From Apiosordaria backusii (lineage: Eukaryota > Ascomycota > Sordariomycetes > Sordariales > Lasiosphaeriaceae), in contig JAUKTV010000001.1 of assembly GCA_030549205.1 (NCBI GenBank), positions 682,001 through 746,000 of the forward strand: DNA of 64,000 nucleotides, written 5' to 3'. This document shows, in pieces, positions 22,719-32,673 of this stretch. The notes under the pieces were generated by a model. That model did no database searches. It was not told the origin of the DNA and was given only the letters and a program-made list of their open reading frames with translations. A program made the position numbers and the translations under genes. Within the stretch, counting starts at the first letter, position 1, and each line of letters opens with the position of its first letter.

Positions 22719-25700
22719 CTAGTAACCCTCCCTCCTGGGAGGAGGCCGATCGTACCCATCTTGCGGTCGCAGCTGCCTGGGAAGTATCCCCTGCTGGGCC
22801 TGGAGTTGAGCTTGCGCCATCGCCTGGGCCTGAGCTTGCGCCATCGCCTGGGCCTGAGCCGGCCCCCTAGGTTGACCCTGAGCCTGTGCCTGCGCTTGAT
22901 GCTGAGCCTGCGCTTGGTGCTGAGCCTGCGCTTGATGCTGTGCCTGCGCTTGATGCTGCGCCTGGACCTGCTCTCTACTCAGTTCTCTCGGGTCTCTTCC
23001 CATCTCTCTTGGGTCTCTCCCCATTTCCCTGGGATCTCTCCCCATCTCCCTCGGGTCCCTGCCCATTTCCCTTGGGTCCCTCGCCATCTCCCTAGGATCT
23101 CTGCCAAACTGGCTCTCGCGCTCCCGCATCATGTGAGCCTCCCTCATGGGATCTGGCTGACCATATGACGGCGGCGGGCCACGAGCATCAAACGTGCTCA
23201 CCGGAGTATAACTCCTAGACCCAGGGTCTCTAGCCTGTCCGGGCCCGGGAGTAGCGTACCGAGGATATGGCTGGTTTGGCGGAGCAGCTTCTCCTCTTCT
23301 CGCATCCTGTGGAGCTTGGGCGTACCTACCACCTCCCAGCGAGCCCTGGTGTTGATGAATGACCATACCGGCCGTCGGGCTCTGTGTTTCGTGGGAATAC
23401 ACAGGAGGACCGCGACTCTCCCTCAGGTTGAACTGTTGCGGCGCTTGCTGAGGAGGAGCTGTCGGCTGCCAGGCATGTTGTGGCTGCGGTGGAACGGAGC
23501 TGGTGACAGGTGGCTTAGGTTGTACCGCATGCTGAGCTGCCCATGCTGACTGTTGGGGCACAGACTGACTCGACTTTTGCGGGGTACCTTGATGGGACGG
23601 TGGCCAGTTACTGGGTGGCTGATGATGCTGTGTTTGCTGGGCTTGCTGAGCTTGCTGAGCTTGCTGAGCTTGCTGAGCTTGCTGAGCTTGCTGAGCTTGC
23701 TGATGATGCTGTGATTGTTGAAGATGATGCGGTTGTTGCTGAAGCTGCTGGCTTGGGTGCTGCTGCTGTTGAGCCATCTGCTGCTGCTGACTAGCTTGCT
23801 GGGGCTGCGACCAAGGTTCGCGTCCAGACTGTTGCTGCGGCTCCCTCCTTGCTGACATGGGATGAGGAGCATATTGCGGGGTAGGAGAAGCCGCGTGCGC
23901 CTGGGTGACGGGGTACCCCTGATATCCCTGCTGTTGATATAGCATTTGAGCCTGCTGAGGGTGCTGTTGCGACTGCGGCGGTTGCGGCGGCTGTTGCTGA
24001 GCATGATGTTGGGCAAGCTGCTGGGGATGCTGGGCCGGAGTTTGGCCATAGTGATGCGCCGTATGCGCCTGGGGAGAGTTGGCCGCGCTCGTTTGATGTT
24101 GCTGAGCAAAGTGGCGCGAATAATAATCCCGGTTTGCCTCCATGGCAGGGTCCATGGTTGGAACCATGGACGAGCTCGGCACCCGCGTATGCTGAGGTCG
24201 CGGGGATTGTGTATGGTAGCTTGGCTTCAACGGAGGAATAGCCGAAGGAGGAGGACCTTGATGCGATGGTGGTGGGTTGCGGGCATATGGGTAACCGGCT
24301 TCCTCTCTCCGTGGCTGCGCCGGGGCTGATGTTGGGGGAGGCGGTTGACGAACACCCATAGATGGAGGTGGCGGGGTTGAGCTCGGCTTCACACCCATTG
24401 ACACATCGGCAACACGCTTCGGGGCAGGTGGAGGCGGAGGATCGTCGTTGAGCAGCGACATGATATTGCTTGTCTTGCGTGGCTCTGGTGGCCGCGGTGC
24501 GACTGGTGGAGCAGGCTGTGGAGCAGGAACCGGAGGGGCAGAAGCCGAGATGGGCGCAAACTGCTCCTGCATGGATACCGATGTAGGTCTCTGCATTGTC
24601 GACAACGGCCTCTCGCTCGCCGGTCCAACAGAAGGTGCTTGCTGGGCAGGCATCGGGTCGTTGAGGAGACCGCGCATGGGTTGGGCCTGAAGAGCTGACC
24701 CATACATGGAGACAGCCTGTGTAGCACGATGCGGCGGCTCTGGCTGCCTTGCCAGAGGAATCGGTTCGCTCCGCGGTGGAGCAGTGCGCGGTGGCTGGTA
24801 TGCCGGGTAAGCCTCCGGGGTGTGAGGAGGTTGATCGGGATCCTGCTTCATGCGCAACGGCGGTGCCCGCTCTACTTGTCGTGATGGCTCGCGTTGACTG
24901 AGCTCCAATCGTTGACGCTCTCTCTCAGCTGCATGGCGACCGTCGCGGCTGTCCTTAACCTGACCCAGCAGAGAGAACTGGCTTGATGATGCCCAGCCCG
25001 CCGGGGGAGGCACGGCTTCTGTCACGGGCGCGATCGGGGCAGCAGACACAGCAGGGGGCTTCTGAGAAATTGGTACAGGCTGCGGAGTTTGCCGGGACAT
25101 TTGAGACTGGTGCTGCTGCTGTTGTGGCTGGGGATGGGGCTGCTGGTGCGGGTGCTGCTGAGACAGCACTGGCGGCGGCGTCGGCTCCGGCTCCCTCTCC
25201 TGTTGTTGAAAGGTAAAAGGCGTTGCCGGTGGTCGGAGAGGGTTAATATGCGGTGACATGGCCTGTGTGACAACTGGCCCGCTTGGCGGGGCTTGCTGTT
25301 GTTGTACGGCGGCCGGTGAAGTCAGCGGTGCTGGCATGACAGGCTGGGTCGGTTGAGCAAGCGGATGTGACACGGGAGCGGCCTGTGCAATTGGCACCTG
25401 GAAGCGCGAAAAGTGGTTGCCCGCTGGCATCGGCTCAATCTTGGTCGGCGTGTGCTCCTCAGGCTCGGCAGCAGCCAGGGGCCGGTGTCCCGACGGCACA
25501 TCATATCTCTTCCGGGGACCTTGGGTTGGTGTTGGCGGAGCAGGCCGCTTCTCTCCCCGGCGAACCTTGGCATCGGCTTCATTAGCAATCAGCTCCCAGT
25601 CCACATTAGGCTCCCTCCTGCCGCCCTCCTTGGTCTGCCGCATGTAAAAGTTCTTGACCTGCAATTCAGAGTGGTTAGTTATGAGAGACGGGGACGGTGA

Positions 25701-28700
25701 CGGGGACGGTAACGGGGACGGTAACGGGGACGGGGTGGCACGATGTGAGAATGAGGAACTCGGAGTGGGGCGTACCATGGTGGCTGTCTTGGTTTGCATG
25801 TGGGCAGCAATGGCGTTCCAGTCGGTGCCAAAAGCCCGCAGCAGGCCAGGGAAGTCGTTTGACTCTGAAACGCTCCAGTAGCTGGACGCTTGCTGTGGGG
25901 TACGAGTGCGATCCGGTCCGGCTGGCTGAGAGATCTCAAATGTGGGGACTGATGTCTGGGGTAGCGGCGGCTCTGGCCGGAGAGACGGCGCTGTCATGAC
26001 CTCGGAGATGGTCGGCTGCATCGGGCCCATTGCCATCTCGGGACTGGACAGCGGCGGCGGCTGCTGGACGGGGGCCAAGGGCGGTTGCATGCCCCCGGGA
26101 GGCGCCTCAAAGTGACCGGCGGGGCGGGCTGCAATGTCGACAGGGGTCTGAGGCGATGCCCACTCAGGGCCCTGAGCCTTGGAATTGGCCCGCGATCGAC
26201 CGCCTTTGCTAGGTACGGGAAGAGGAAGAGGTACGGGGGTTTGCGTAGCGGGTTTTGGCCCCCCGGGCACCTTCTCGGCCTTATCTTTGACCTGCTTCCT
26301 GCCCCGAGGTCTTTTGCCCTCCGTCTTCTCGGCCCCGCTATCATTCTTGGAACCCTCGGTCGTCGTTGCGCCTCTCCTCCGGGCCGGAGTGGCAGCCGGC
26401 GTCGCGCCGTCCGAATCAGCATTCGGTGTGGCCTCGTTGCCGCCAAAGTTGGGTGCGGCAGCACGGCGGGGAGGGCGGCGGCGCTCGCCGTTTTCGCCGG
26501 TTTCCTGACCGGCGTCTTCGGCTTCGTGCTCGCCATTGCCCAGCTCCGACACCAAAGCACTGGAACGCTGCTTGGCGCGGCCACCCTTCTTGCGTTTCTT
26601 TGGCTGTTTCTTGAGCTTGTCCTTCAGACCCAACTCGCGCTTCATGGCATAGTAATACTGGATGCAGGTTCCAGTATCGCGGTTTGGCAGTTCCTTCGCA
26701 ATCTTGCCCCATTGCTTGGGGAACTCTAGGTAGGCCTTTTCGAACTTCTCGGCCTCCTCTTCCGTGAAGTTAACATGCCAAGGAACAACATCCCATGTAG
26801 CGACCAGTTTCTCCAGCGGGAGCAACCCAGCAGTATCATAAAATGAGGCCTGCTCCTTTTGTGTCTCGGTCCAGAACATGTCGGGAATCACCGCCTCCTT
26901 TTCGGTGCGGTACTTTTCCTTTTGAGTTCTCTGTTCCCGCTCCTGCTTCTCGGCAAAATCACGTTTCGATTGCTCGATGGCGTTTTTGAGGTCATACTCT
27001 GTCGCAAAACGACCTCTCGTCCCTCTGCCTTCCGGTTTGGAATCTGAATGTGAACCTTTGCCCTCTTTGGTTGGTATTTCATTCGAGAAGTACGCTCTGC
27101 TCTTGACCACGACCGGATCATCCGACTGGGTGAATCGCAAGTAAGCCTCGTAGTCCTTCGCATACTGCTGTCGTAGCTCGCTCTGCCCAGCCTCAGCAAC
27201 TGCCGTCTCTTGTTGAATCTGACCAAGAAGAAAATTCCCAAACTCGGACGAGATCTCCTCCGTTCGGAGCGCTCGTCGGGTCTGCTCCCAGGGCTTGACG
27301 TGAAAGACGGGTAAGTCTTCGGTGGGGGGCGTAGCGGAAAACTCGCGGGTAATCCCGACACTGCCGTAAATACTCGCATCGTCTTCTGTCCTGTCTTCAC
27401 TGTCGTCATCCATGTGTGACGGAGTGTGCCTGTCAAGGCCAGCCTGCAGAAAGGGGGCATGAATGCCATTCTCGCCAGAGTCCCCGTTAACCGATATTGG
27501 CGGATGTGGGGGTTCCACCGTCTCGTGCACTTCGGAAACGTCGTCCATATCAACGTCTTCTTCATGTCGACTGGCATCCTGAATAGCAGGTACCGACGGG
27601 AGAGCTGAGCCCTCAACATCCATGTCCTCCACCTTAGGTTGCGGCTCAGGGAGTTGCTGCTCGGCCACATCGTCCGTCCTTTCCACCGTGGGGCCCGCTG
27701 GCGCTTCACGAGCGGCGTCCGTCATCTCCTCATCTTGCACTTCAGGAAGCGGCACGGGCGCCTCTTGCTCTACTTGGTCAACCTTTTGGGCCTTTGTCGG
27801 GGGGAACGTGAAACCTTCAGGAATCGACTTCACCACGCTCTGTATGGTAACCAGGTCGTTAACCACTTTAAGCATAGCATCGTGTTCCGCCCTAGTATAT
27901 CGCGCAACGATTTGGATGGGTACACCATCCAACGTGTCCTGCAGCTTCTTGAGCTCAGCCTCGGCCTTGGATACCTGCTGCGAAAAATAGTCATTAAGGT
28001 CTTCGTCATCCTCGTCCGACTCCTCTGTCTCTTCCGCCGGAGCTGGCAGCTGCTTCTCTGGCAGGCGAACATCTGATTTTGGAAGGCCGAACTCGAGGGG
28101 GAGTGGCTCTTGCTGTGGGACTGTCGGCTGGCCCACCTTTTCTGCTTTGTCCTGGTTGACCTCCTCGGTTTTCGGTATCACAGGGCTAAGCGTTTGTTCT
28201 TTAGCACGATCCAGCTGCTGCTCTGTTTGAGCACGCTCTACAACCGGCTCTGTTCCGCCCATTTTTAAGTCGCCATCATCAAGACTCAATCTCATGTCAC
28301 GGTCCAGCGACGCCCTTGCCGAGTGTGATCCTCTCTGGTACGCAATGGCAATGTCATTGACACCCGTACCACGAAAGCTCCCATATCGCTCCGTATGCGA
28401 GTCTGACTTGGCATCAGGGCTACGGGGCCGTCTGTCGTACTCGCCATGGAATTCCGTATGGGAAGACTCTGGGCGAAAGCCACCAAAGGGCCTCGGGTGC
28501 TGCGAAGCAACGCTCATAGATCTCGCGGATTTAGGGGATTCCTGTGGCTTCTTGGCATTGAATGCAGGATTGATCCACTGCTTGCTGGACCTCTGTGGCT
28601 GCTTGGCATCACGGTGGGCCCTGGGTCCCGAGGGAATGGTGGGACTGGCCTCGCCATGCATCACTTTCGACGGACCGGTAGGAGGGGCTCTGTCGTTGCT

Positions 28701-30011
28701 CACACCTTGACCAGCGGAGGGCGGTCTCTCTTCCACCGCTAACGCTCTAGGCCCGGTGGGAGGTGGTTTCCCTGTTATTGATTGAATATCCGTTGTGGCT
28801 GGTGGGCGGCTCGGAACAGTCCCAAAGGCGGGGGCCGAAGGGGCAAGTGGAGGGGGTGAGACATCCTTTGCTGACGGCGGATCGTTGGACACGCGATCGA
28901 TGGGTTTTGGTCGAATGAGGTCGTGCTCCCTGTCCCTTGGCCCCATCTGGCGATCATCTCGAATATCCCTCACGGGCTCTTGATACCTAGACTCTCGGTG
29001 ATCTCGAATATCGGGTTCCCGTCCATATCTGCCATCTTGAGAATGGCTGCGGGGGAAGCGATGGTCTGAACGATCATTCTCATAATATCCTCTACCTCTC
29101 CCACCACCACCACCACGGTCCCAATCGCCACGACCTCTTCCCCCCCCTCTCCCACCGCGATATGGACCTCCTCGAAAAGGGCCACCAAAAGGCTGATCTG
29201 AATTGGAAGACCCAGCGGAAAGTGGACCATCTCTTGATCCTCGTCTCGCCCGATCCGCGTCCACATTCAAGGGCACATCTCTGTCTCTCATAAAATCCCG
29301 GCTTGGGGGCGATCGGCCCCTCGACATGGGCGGAGGGGATCTTCGGCCGCGGGGAAAAAAGCTGTTTTCTCGTTGATGTTGATCACGCGGCGGCCACTCT
29401 CGATCTCTCGGATGCTCTCGCTCGCGGCTCCGGTCTTCTCGGTAGTGGGGGCGATCTCGGTGGTCGTCCCGTCCGGCATCTCTGCTATCGTCCCTCCACG
29501 GTCGTCCACGTCCACCACCTCGGCCGCCTCTGCCACGAAAATCTCCTGAAAATCCGCCACGTGGACCATTTGGAGCGTCTATCAGCGCCTTGGGCCCGCG
29601 GGGTGGCTCACCACGAAACCCATCTCGTCCAGATGGAAAGCCGGATGGATTTCCCCGCGCATCAATAGGACGTCTGCGGTCATTGTCGGCGTACTGCTGT
29701 GGTGGACCGCGGTCGCGGTCGCCACCGTATGGAGATCTGTCTCGGGGCGAACGAGAACGCCGCTCCGGGTGGTACGGGCCCGTGTACCTCGTCCTGTCGT
29801 CGTAAAAGTTAGTTGGATAACCTGGATCCTGTGTAGGACGTGTAGGACGTGTATCACGCGGCTGGTTGGCATAGAAATCATCGCTCGCCCTCTTCCGCCG
29901 GTAATCATCGTAATAGCAGCCATCGCACCAATACTCCAGACGAAAAGGATAGCGGCAATGAGAATGAGGGCGCTGGTCATGATATCGGCCGTTGTGATAA
30001 TACTGGCGCAT
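22719..30011 (-). CDS. SNT1: SANT-domain corepressor SNT1 (Set3 complex, NCoR/SMRT-like)
   Basis: Two exons (25776-30011 and 22719-25658) encode 2391 residues. The N-terminal region (about 1-500) is disordered with RGG boxes (GRGGRGGGRGR), RD and RS stretches. The first SANT domain is near residues 1075-1127 (WHVNFTEEEAEKFEKAYLEF, then QWGKIAKELPNRDTGTC and IQYYYAMKRE), preceded by the conserved acidic helix DMFWTETQKEQASFYDTAGL. The second SANT domain starts near residue 1370 (SSYWSVSESNDFPGLLRAFG) and is interrupted by the intron. The C-terminal 900 residues are Pro/Gln-rich with tandem repeats. SNT1 scaffolds Set3 and class I/II deacetylases in yeast; that role is inferred here. The ATG at 30009-30011 is chosen; 33 more in-frame residues upstream look like leader or intron. 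The splice donor-like GTAAGT near 30135 suggests a leader intron. Confidence 0.85.
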   Translation of the reverse strand: MRQYYHNGRYHDQRPHSHCRYPFRLEYWCDGCYYDDYRRKRASDDFYANQPRDTRPTRPTQDPGYPTNFYDDRTRYTGPYHPERRSRSPRDRSPYGGDRDRGPPQQYADNDRRRPIDARGNPSGFPSGRDGFRGEPPRGPKALIDAPNGPRGGFSGDFRGRGGRGGGRGRPWRDDSRDAGRDDHRDRPHYREDRSREREHPRDREWPPRDQHQRENSFFPRGRRSPPPMSRGRSPPSRDFMRDRDVPLNVDADRARRGSRDGPLSAGSSNSDQPFGGPFRGGPYRGGRGGGRGRGDWDRGGGGGRGRGYYENDRSDHRFPRSHSQDGRYGREPDIRDHRESRYQEPVRDIRDDRQMGPRDREHDLIRPKPIDRVSNDPPSAKDVSPPPLAPSAPAFGTVPSRPPATTDIQSITGKPPPTGPRALAVEERPPSAGQGVSNDRAPPTGPSKVMHGEASPTIPSGPRAHRDAKQPQRSSKQWINPAFNAKKPQESPKSARSMSVASQHPRPFGGFRPESSHTEFHGEYDRRPRSPDAKSDSHTERYGSFRGTGVNDIAIAYQRGSHSARASLDRDMRLSLDDGDLKMGGTEPVVERAQTEQQLDRAKEQTLSPVIPKTEEVNQDKAEKVGQPTVPQQEPLPLEFGLPKSDVRLPEKQLPAPAEETEESDEDDEDLNDYFSQQVSKAEAELKKLQDTLDGVPIQIVARYTRAEHDAMLKVVNDLVTIQSVVKSIPEGFTFPPTKAQKVDQVEQEAPVPLPEVQDEEMTDAAREAPAGPTVERTDDVAEQQLPEPQPKVEDMDVEGSALPSVPAIQDASRHEEDVDMDDVSEVHETVEPPHPPISVNGDSGENGIHAPFLQAGLDRHTPSHMDDDSEDRTEDDASIYGSVGITREFSATPPTEDLPVFHVKPWEQTRRALRTEEISSEFGNFLLGQIQQETAVAEAGQSELRQQYAKDYEAYLRFTQSDDPVVVKSRAYFSNEIPTKEGKGSHSDSKPEGRGTRGRFATEYDLKNAIEQSKRDFAEKQEREQRTQKEKYRTEKEAVIPDMFWTETQKEQASFYDTAGLLPLEKLVATWDVVPWHVNFTEEEAEKFEKAYLEFPKQWGKIAKELPNRDTGTCIQYYYAMKRELGLKDKLKKQPKKRKKGGRAKQRSSALVSELGNGEHEAEDAGQETGENGERRRPPRRAAAPNFGGNEATPNADSDGATPAATPARRRGATTTEGSKNDSGAEKTEGKRPRGRKQVKDKAEKVPGGPKPATQTPVPLPLPVPSKGGRSRANSKAQGPEWASPQTPVDIAARPAGHFEAPPGGMQPPLAPVQQPPPLSSPEMAMGPMQPTISEVMTAPSLRPEPPLPQTSVPTFEISQPAGPDRTRTPQQASSYWSVSESNDFPGLLRAFGTDWNAIAAHMQTKTATMVRPTPSSSFSHRATPSPLPSPLPSPSPSPSLITNHSELQVKNFYMRQTKEGGRREPNVDWELIANEADAKVRRGEKRPAPPTPTQGPRKRYDVPSGHRPLAAAEPEEHTPTKIEPMPAGNHFSRFQVPIAQAAPVSHPLAQPTQPVMPAPLTSPAAVQQQQAPPSGPVVTQAMSPHINPLRPPATPFTFQQQEREPEPTPPPVLSQQHPHQQPHPQPQQQQHQSQMSRQTPQPVPISQKPPAVSAAPIAPVTEAVPPPAGWASSSQFSLLGQVKDSRDGRHAAERERQRLELSQREPSRQVERAPPLRMKQDPDQPPHTPEAYPAYQPPRTAPPRSEPIPLARQPEPPHRATQAVSMYGSALQAQPMRGLLNDPMPAQQAPSVGPASERPLSTMQRPTSVSMQEQFAPISASAPPVPAPQPAPPVAPRPPEPRKTSNIMSLLNDDPPPPPAPKRVADVSMGVKPSSTPPPPSMGVRQPPPPTSAPAQPRREEAGYPYARNPPPSHQGPPPSAIPPLKPSYHTQSPRPQHTRVPSSSMVPTMDPAMEANRDYYSRHFAQQHQTSAANSPQAHTAHHYGQTPAQHPQQLAQHHAQQQPPQPPQSQQHPQQAQMLYQQQGYQGYPVTQAHAASPTPQYAPHPMSARREPQQQSGREPWSQPQQASQQQQMAQQQQHPSQQLQQQPHHLQQSQHHQQAQQAQQAQQAQQAQQAQQAQQTQHHQPPSNWPPSHQGTPQKSSQSVPQQSAWAAQHAVQPKPPVTSSVPPQPQHAWQPTAPPQQAPQQFNLRESRGPPVYSHETQSPTAGMVIHQHQGSLGGGRYAQAPQDARRGEAAPPNQPYPRYATPGPGQARDPGSRSYTPVSTFDARGPPPSYGQPDPMREAHMMRERESQFGRDPREMARDPREMGRDPREMGRDPREMGRDPREMGRDPRELSREQVQAQHQAQAQHQAQAQHQAQAQHQAQAQAQGQPRGPAQAQAMAQAQAQAMAQAQLQAQQGILPRQLRPQDGYDRPPPRREGY
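22980..23106. repeat. 21-bp coding repeat (RDPREMG) in SNT1
   Basis: Six copies of a seven-residue unit, RDPREMG with variants, are encoded on the minus strand. Copies differ at synonymous sites, so the repeat is older than the neighbouring 9-bp array. A separate QAQ/QAQHQ repeat follows at about 22800-22975. Confidence 0.85.
23641..23703. repeat. Seven exact 9-bp tandem units (Gln-Ala-Gln coding)
   Basis: Seven perfect copies of GCTTGCTGA (plus strand) encode repeated Gln-Gln-Ala on the minus strand inside SNT1. Perfect identity points to recent slippage, so length variation between strains is likely. Confidence 0.95.
25659..25775 (-). other. In-frame stopless SNT1 intron (117 bp) with internal minisatellite
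   Basis: On the minus strand the intron begins GTACGC after an ATG codon and ends with branch ACTAAC and acceptor TTGCAG. Its length is 39 codons and it holds no stop, so unspliced RNA would still be translated, inserting a Pro/Ser-rich loop into the second SANT domain. The middle contains about 3.5 copies of a 12-base unit (plus strand GGGGACGGTAAC type, about 25689-25736). Confidence 0.8.
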
Positions 30012-31358
30012 ATTGACGGCAGGACCCCTCCATGTGGTCCGAATTGGGGGTCGAGGGCGGATGTTGATGGTGTTGATGTAACGACAATAGGTGATGCAAA
30101 ATGTGGTCAAAGACAGAAGAAGATTGTTGAAACTTACATATTAACTCAGAGGGAACGCCCCTCTTGTTACTTTGCCAACTTTCCGCGCAGGCGCATATCA
30201 GGGTAGGGTTGTGAAGCTGCCAAGGTGGTTGAGTGCTGACGGGCGCCCGCTGTTGTGGTTGAGGCACAAACCTTGAAGCTTCGCCGGAAGAGCCTCAACC
30301 TGTGGCTGCCTTCTAACGGTGTTTTGTGACGCTGTCTACCAGGTATCGAAGGATGGCGCTTCCAATATCACGTCCGACCGTGGTTGGCGAGGGAGATGAT
30401 GTCGAGGAGGCGCAAAGTGGCAGTAGACACTAGACAGGTCGTGACTTGAATCTGGAAGTGGCTGCACCAAGAAACTCGATGCGGCGGGCTGTGGCACTGG
30501 CCTGGCGGGTCTTTTATTTTTTATCTTTTTTTTTTATTTTTTTGGGTTCCAAGGCTTGCTCCGTGGATCTATGTCTCGGCGGTCAGGGCTTATGACCTCG
30601 TCGATGTCGGCGACGCGCTTTTTGGATGGAGGAACTGGTGTCGGGTGAGGATGTCGATGGAGATGGATGAAGATTGGACGACCTGAAGGTGGATCTGATC
30701 TCGAATTGCTGCCCTTCCCCCCGGGCCACACGGACAACAGGGCTCACGGACCACCTCATCGCGAAATGGCAAAGCCAAGCAACCAATTCCCTGTGCTGCT
30801 GCCCTGTGGGGGGGTGTGCGTCGCCGCACGCTAGCCCCATCCGGGACAACCCCTGCCATGCGCCGTCCCGGCATCTGCGCTTGTTTCAACGCATGCCATT
30901 GGTGTCGGGTAAAGCCAAAAGAAGAGATTTAAATGTTAGTGCACCGAATCTGTCAGCCCGGCTTTGGGTGACGATTCTCACCGAAGCCATCATGAAATCA
31001 GTATCAGCTGAAAGGGAGTCGTTGACAGCAATGTTGGGGATGAAAATGGAAAGCTCGGCGTCTCTCGGCGTTGTACAAGAGGAGAACCAGGGAGAGAGCA
31101 ACATCTGGCTGGAGAATTCAAGATTCCACCTGTTAAGTGGGGCTGGCATGTGTAACTGCAGCCAAGAGCTCATTCACTAGGTCTCTCAGACTCACAGTTC
31201 ATCTGAACATTCAAGCCTTGAAAGCCCTGCAATATAAAAATTAAACCACGGCCAGATTACACCTCTGTTTATACAGAAGACATCTTCATTAACTGTACAT
31301 ATTCCCAATCCCAGCCTGTTTGGCAGTGTACATTTCCATCAGATATCAAACCCCCAAA
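30012..31358. other. Divergent intergenic region, SNT1 / deoxyhypusine synthase
   Basis: About 1.35 kb with the promoters of two divergent genes. A T-rich low-complexity stretch lies at 30513-30544. The motif TATAAAAATT near 31230 could serve the plus-strand gene. Open frames at 30674-31180 and opposite it have no coding character. Confidence 0.5.
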
Positions 31359-32533
31359 ATGGACAGCAACCTCCCCCCCAGCGCAGCCACCGAGGCTGTC
31401 CTAGTCCAGTCAGTCGACATGCCAGACGACGCCCAAAAAGTAGAAGAGCTCGACTTCAACAAGTTCAAAGGCCGGCCCATCACAGTCGACGACCTCTTCC
31501 AAGGCATGAAGCACATGGGCTTCCAAGCCTCCTCCATGTGTGAAGCCGTCCGAATAATCAACGACATGGTAATTCCCCCTACATCCTCCCACACTCTCCC
31601 AAACCCACCCTTATTAACACATTTCCAGCGTGCCTGGAAAGATCCCTCCGATCCCACCTCAAAAACCACCATCTTCCTCGGCTACACCTCCAACCTCATC
31701 TCCTCCGGCCTCCGCGGCACCCTCCGCTACCTCGCCCAGCACTCCCACATCTCCGCCATCGTCACCACCGCCGGTGGCGTAGAAGAAGACTTCATCAAAT
31801 GCCTCGGTGACACCTACCTCTCCTCCTTCTCCGCCCAAGGCTCCGACCTCCGCAAGCAAGGTCTCAACCGCATCGGCAACCTCGTCGTCCCCAACAAGAA
31901 CTACTGCCTGTTCGAAGACTGGGTCGTCCCCATTCTCGACAAGATGCTCGAGGAGCAAGAAGCCTCCAAGGGGACAGACGACGAGATCAACTGGACCCCA
32001 TCGAAAATCATCCATCGGTTGGGCAAGGAGATCAACGATGAACGGTCCGTGTACTACTGGGCGTATAAAAACAACATCCCGGTGTTCTGCCCCGCGTTGA
32101 CGGATGGTAGTCTGGGGGACATGTTGTATTTCCACACGTTCAAGGCTTCTCCCAAGCAGTTGAGGGTGGATATTGTGGAAGATATTCGGAAGATCAACAC
32201 CATTGCTGTGAGGGCCAAGAGGGCGGGGATGATCATCTTGGGTGGGGGAATTGTGAAGCATCACATTGCAAATGCGTGCTTGATGAGGAATGGGGCGGAG
32301 AGTGCGGTGTATATCAACACGGCGCAGGAGTTTGACGGGAGTGATGCCGGTGCGAGGCCAGATGAGGCGGTTAGCTGGGGTAAAATCAAGATTGGGGCTG
32401 ATGCGGTCAAGGTGAGTTAGCTTTCTTTCCCTCTCAACATGGACCACAAACACTGACATCACTACAGGTCTACATGGAAGCCACAGCCGCCTTCCCCTTC
32501 ATTGTAGCAAACACATTTGCAAAAGAAGATTAA
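31359..32533 (+). CDS. DYS1: Deoxyhypusine synthase
   Basis: Three exons (31359-31568, 31629-32411, 32468-32533) encode 352 residues, the usual length for this enzyme. It transfers the aminobutyl group of spermidine to one lysine of eIF5A using NAD, the first step of hypusine formation in the cytosol. Visible family blocks are FLGYTSNLISSGLRG, VTTAGGVEEDFIKCL, IILGGGIVKHHIANACLMRN, and the active-site segment GARPDEAVSWGKIK with the enzyme-imine Lys322. The first intron (60 bp) has no stop and keeps frame, so an unspliced read would add 20 residues; the enzyme's normal sequence supports splicing. The gene converges with HMG-CoA lyase, 140 bases apart. Confidence 0.97.
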
Positions 32534-32673
32534 CCACCCCAAAAAAAAAAAAAAGTAAAAATAAAGAAGCAATCTTGACAACCAAAATCAGTTGTTTCTT
32601 CATGACCCCATCAAAAACTCCAAATCAACCTATGCATGTATGTACACTTCCCCTTTTTCCCCTCCCCCCATCC

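Noticed and set aside
22677..23549. Plus-strand Leu/Arg- and Ala-rich frames opposite the SNT1 tail
   Set aside because: They are antisense shadows of the tandem repeats in SNT1.
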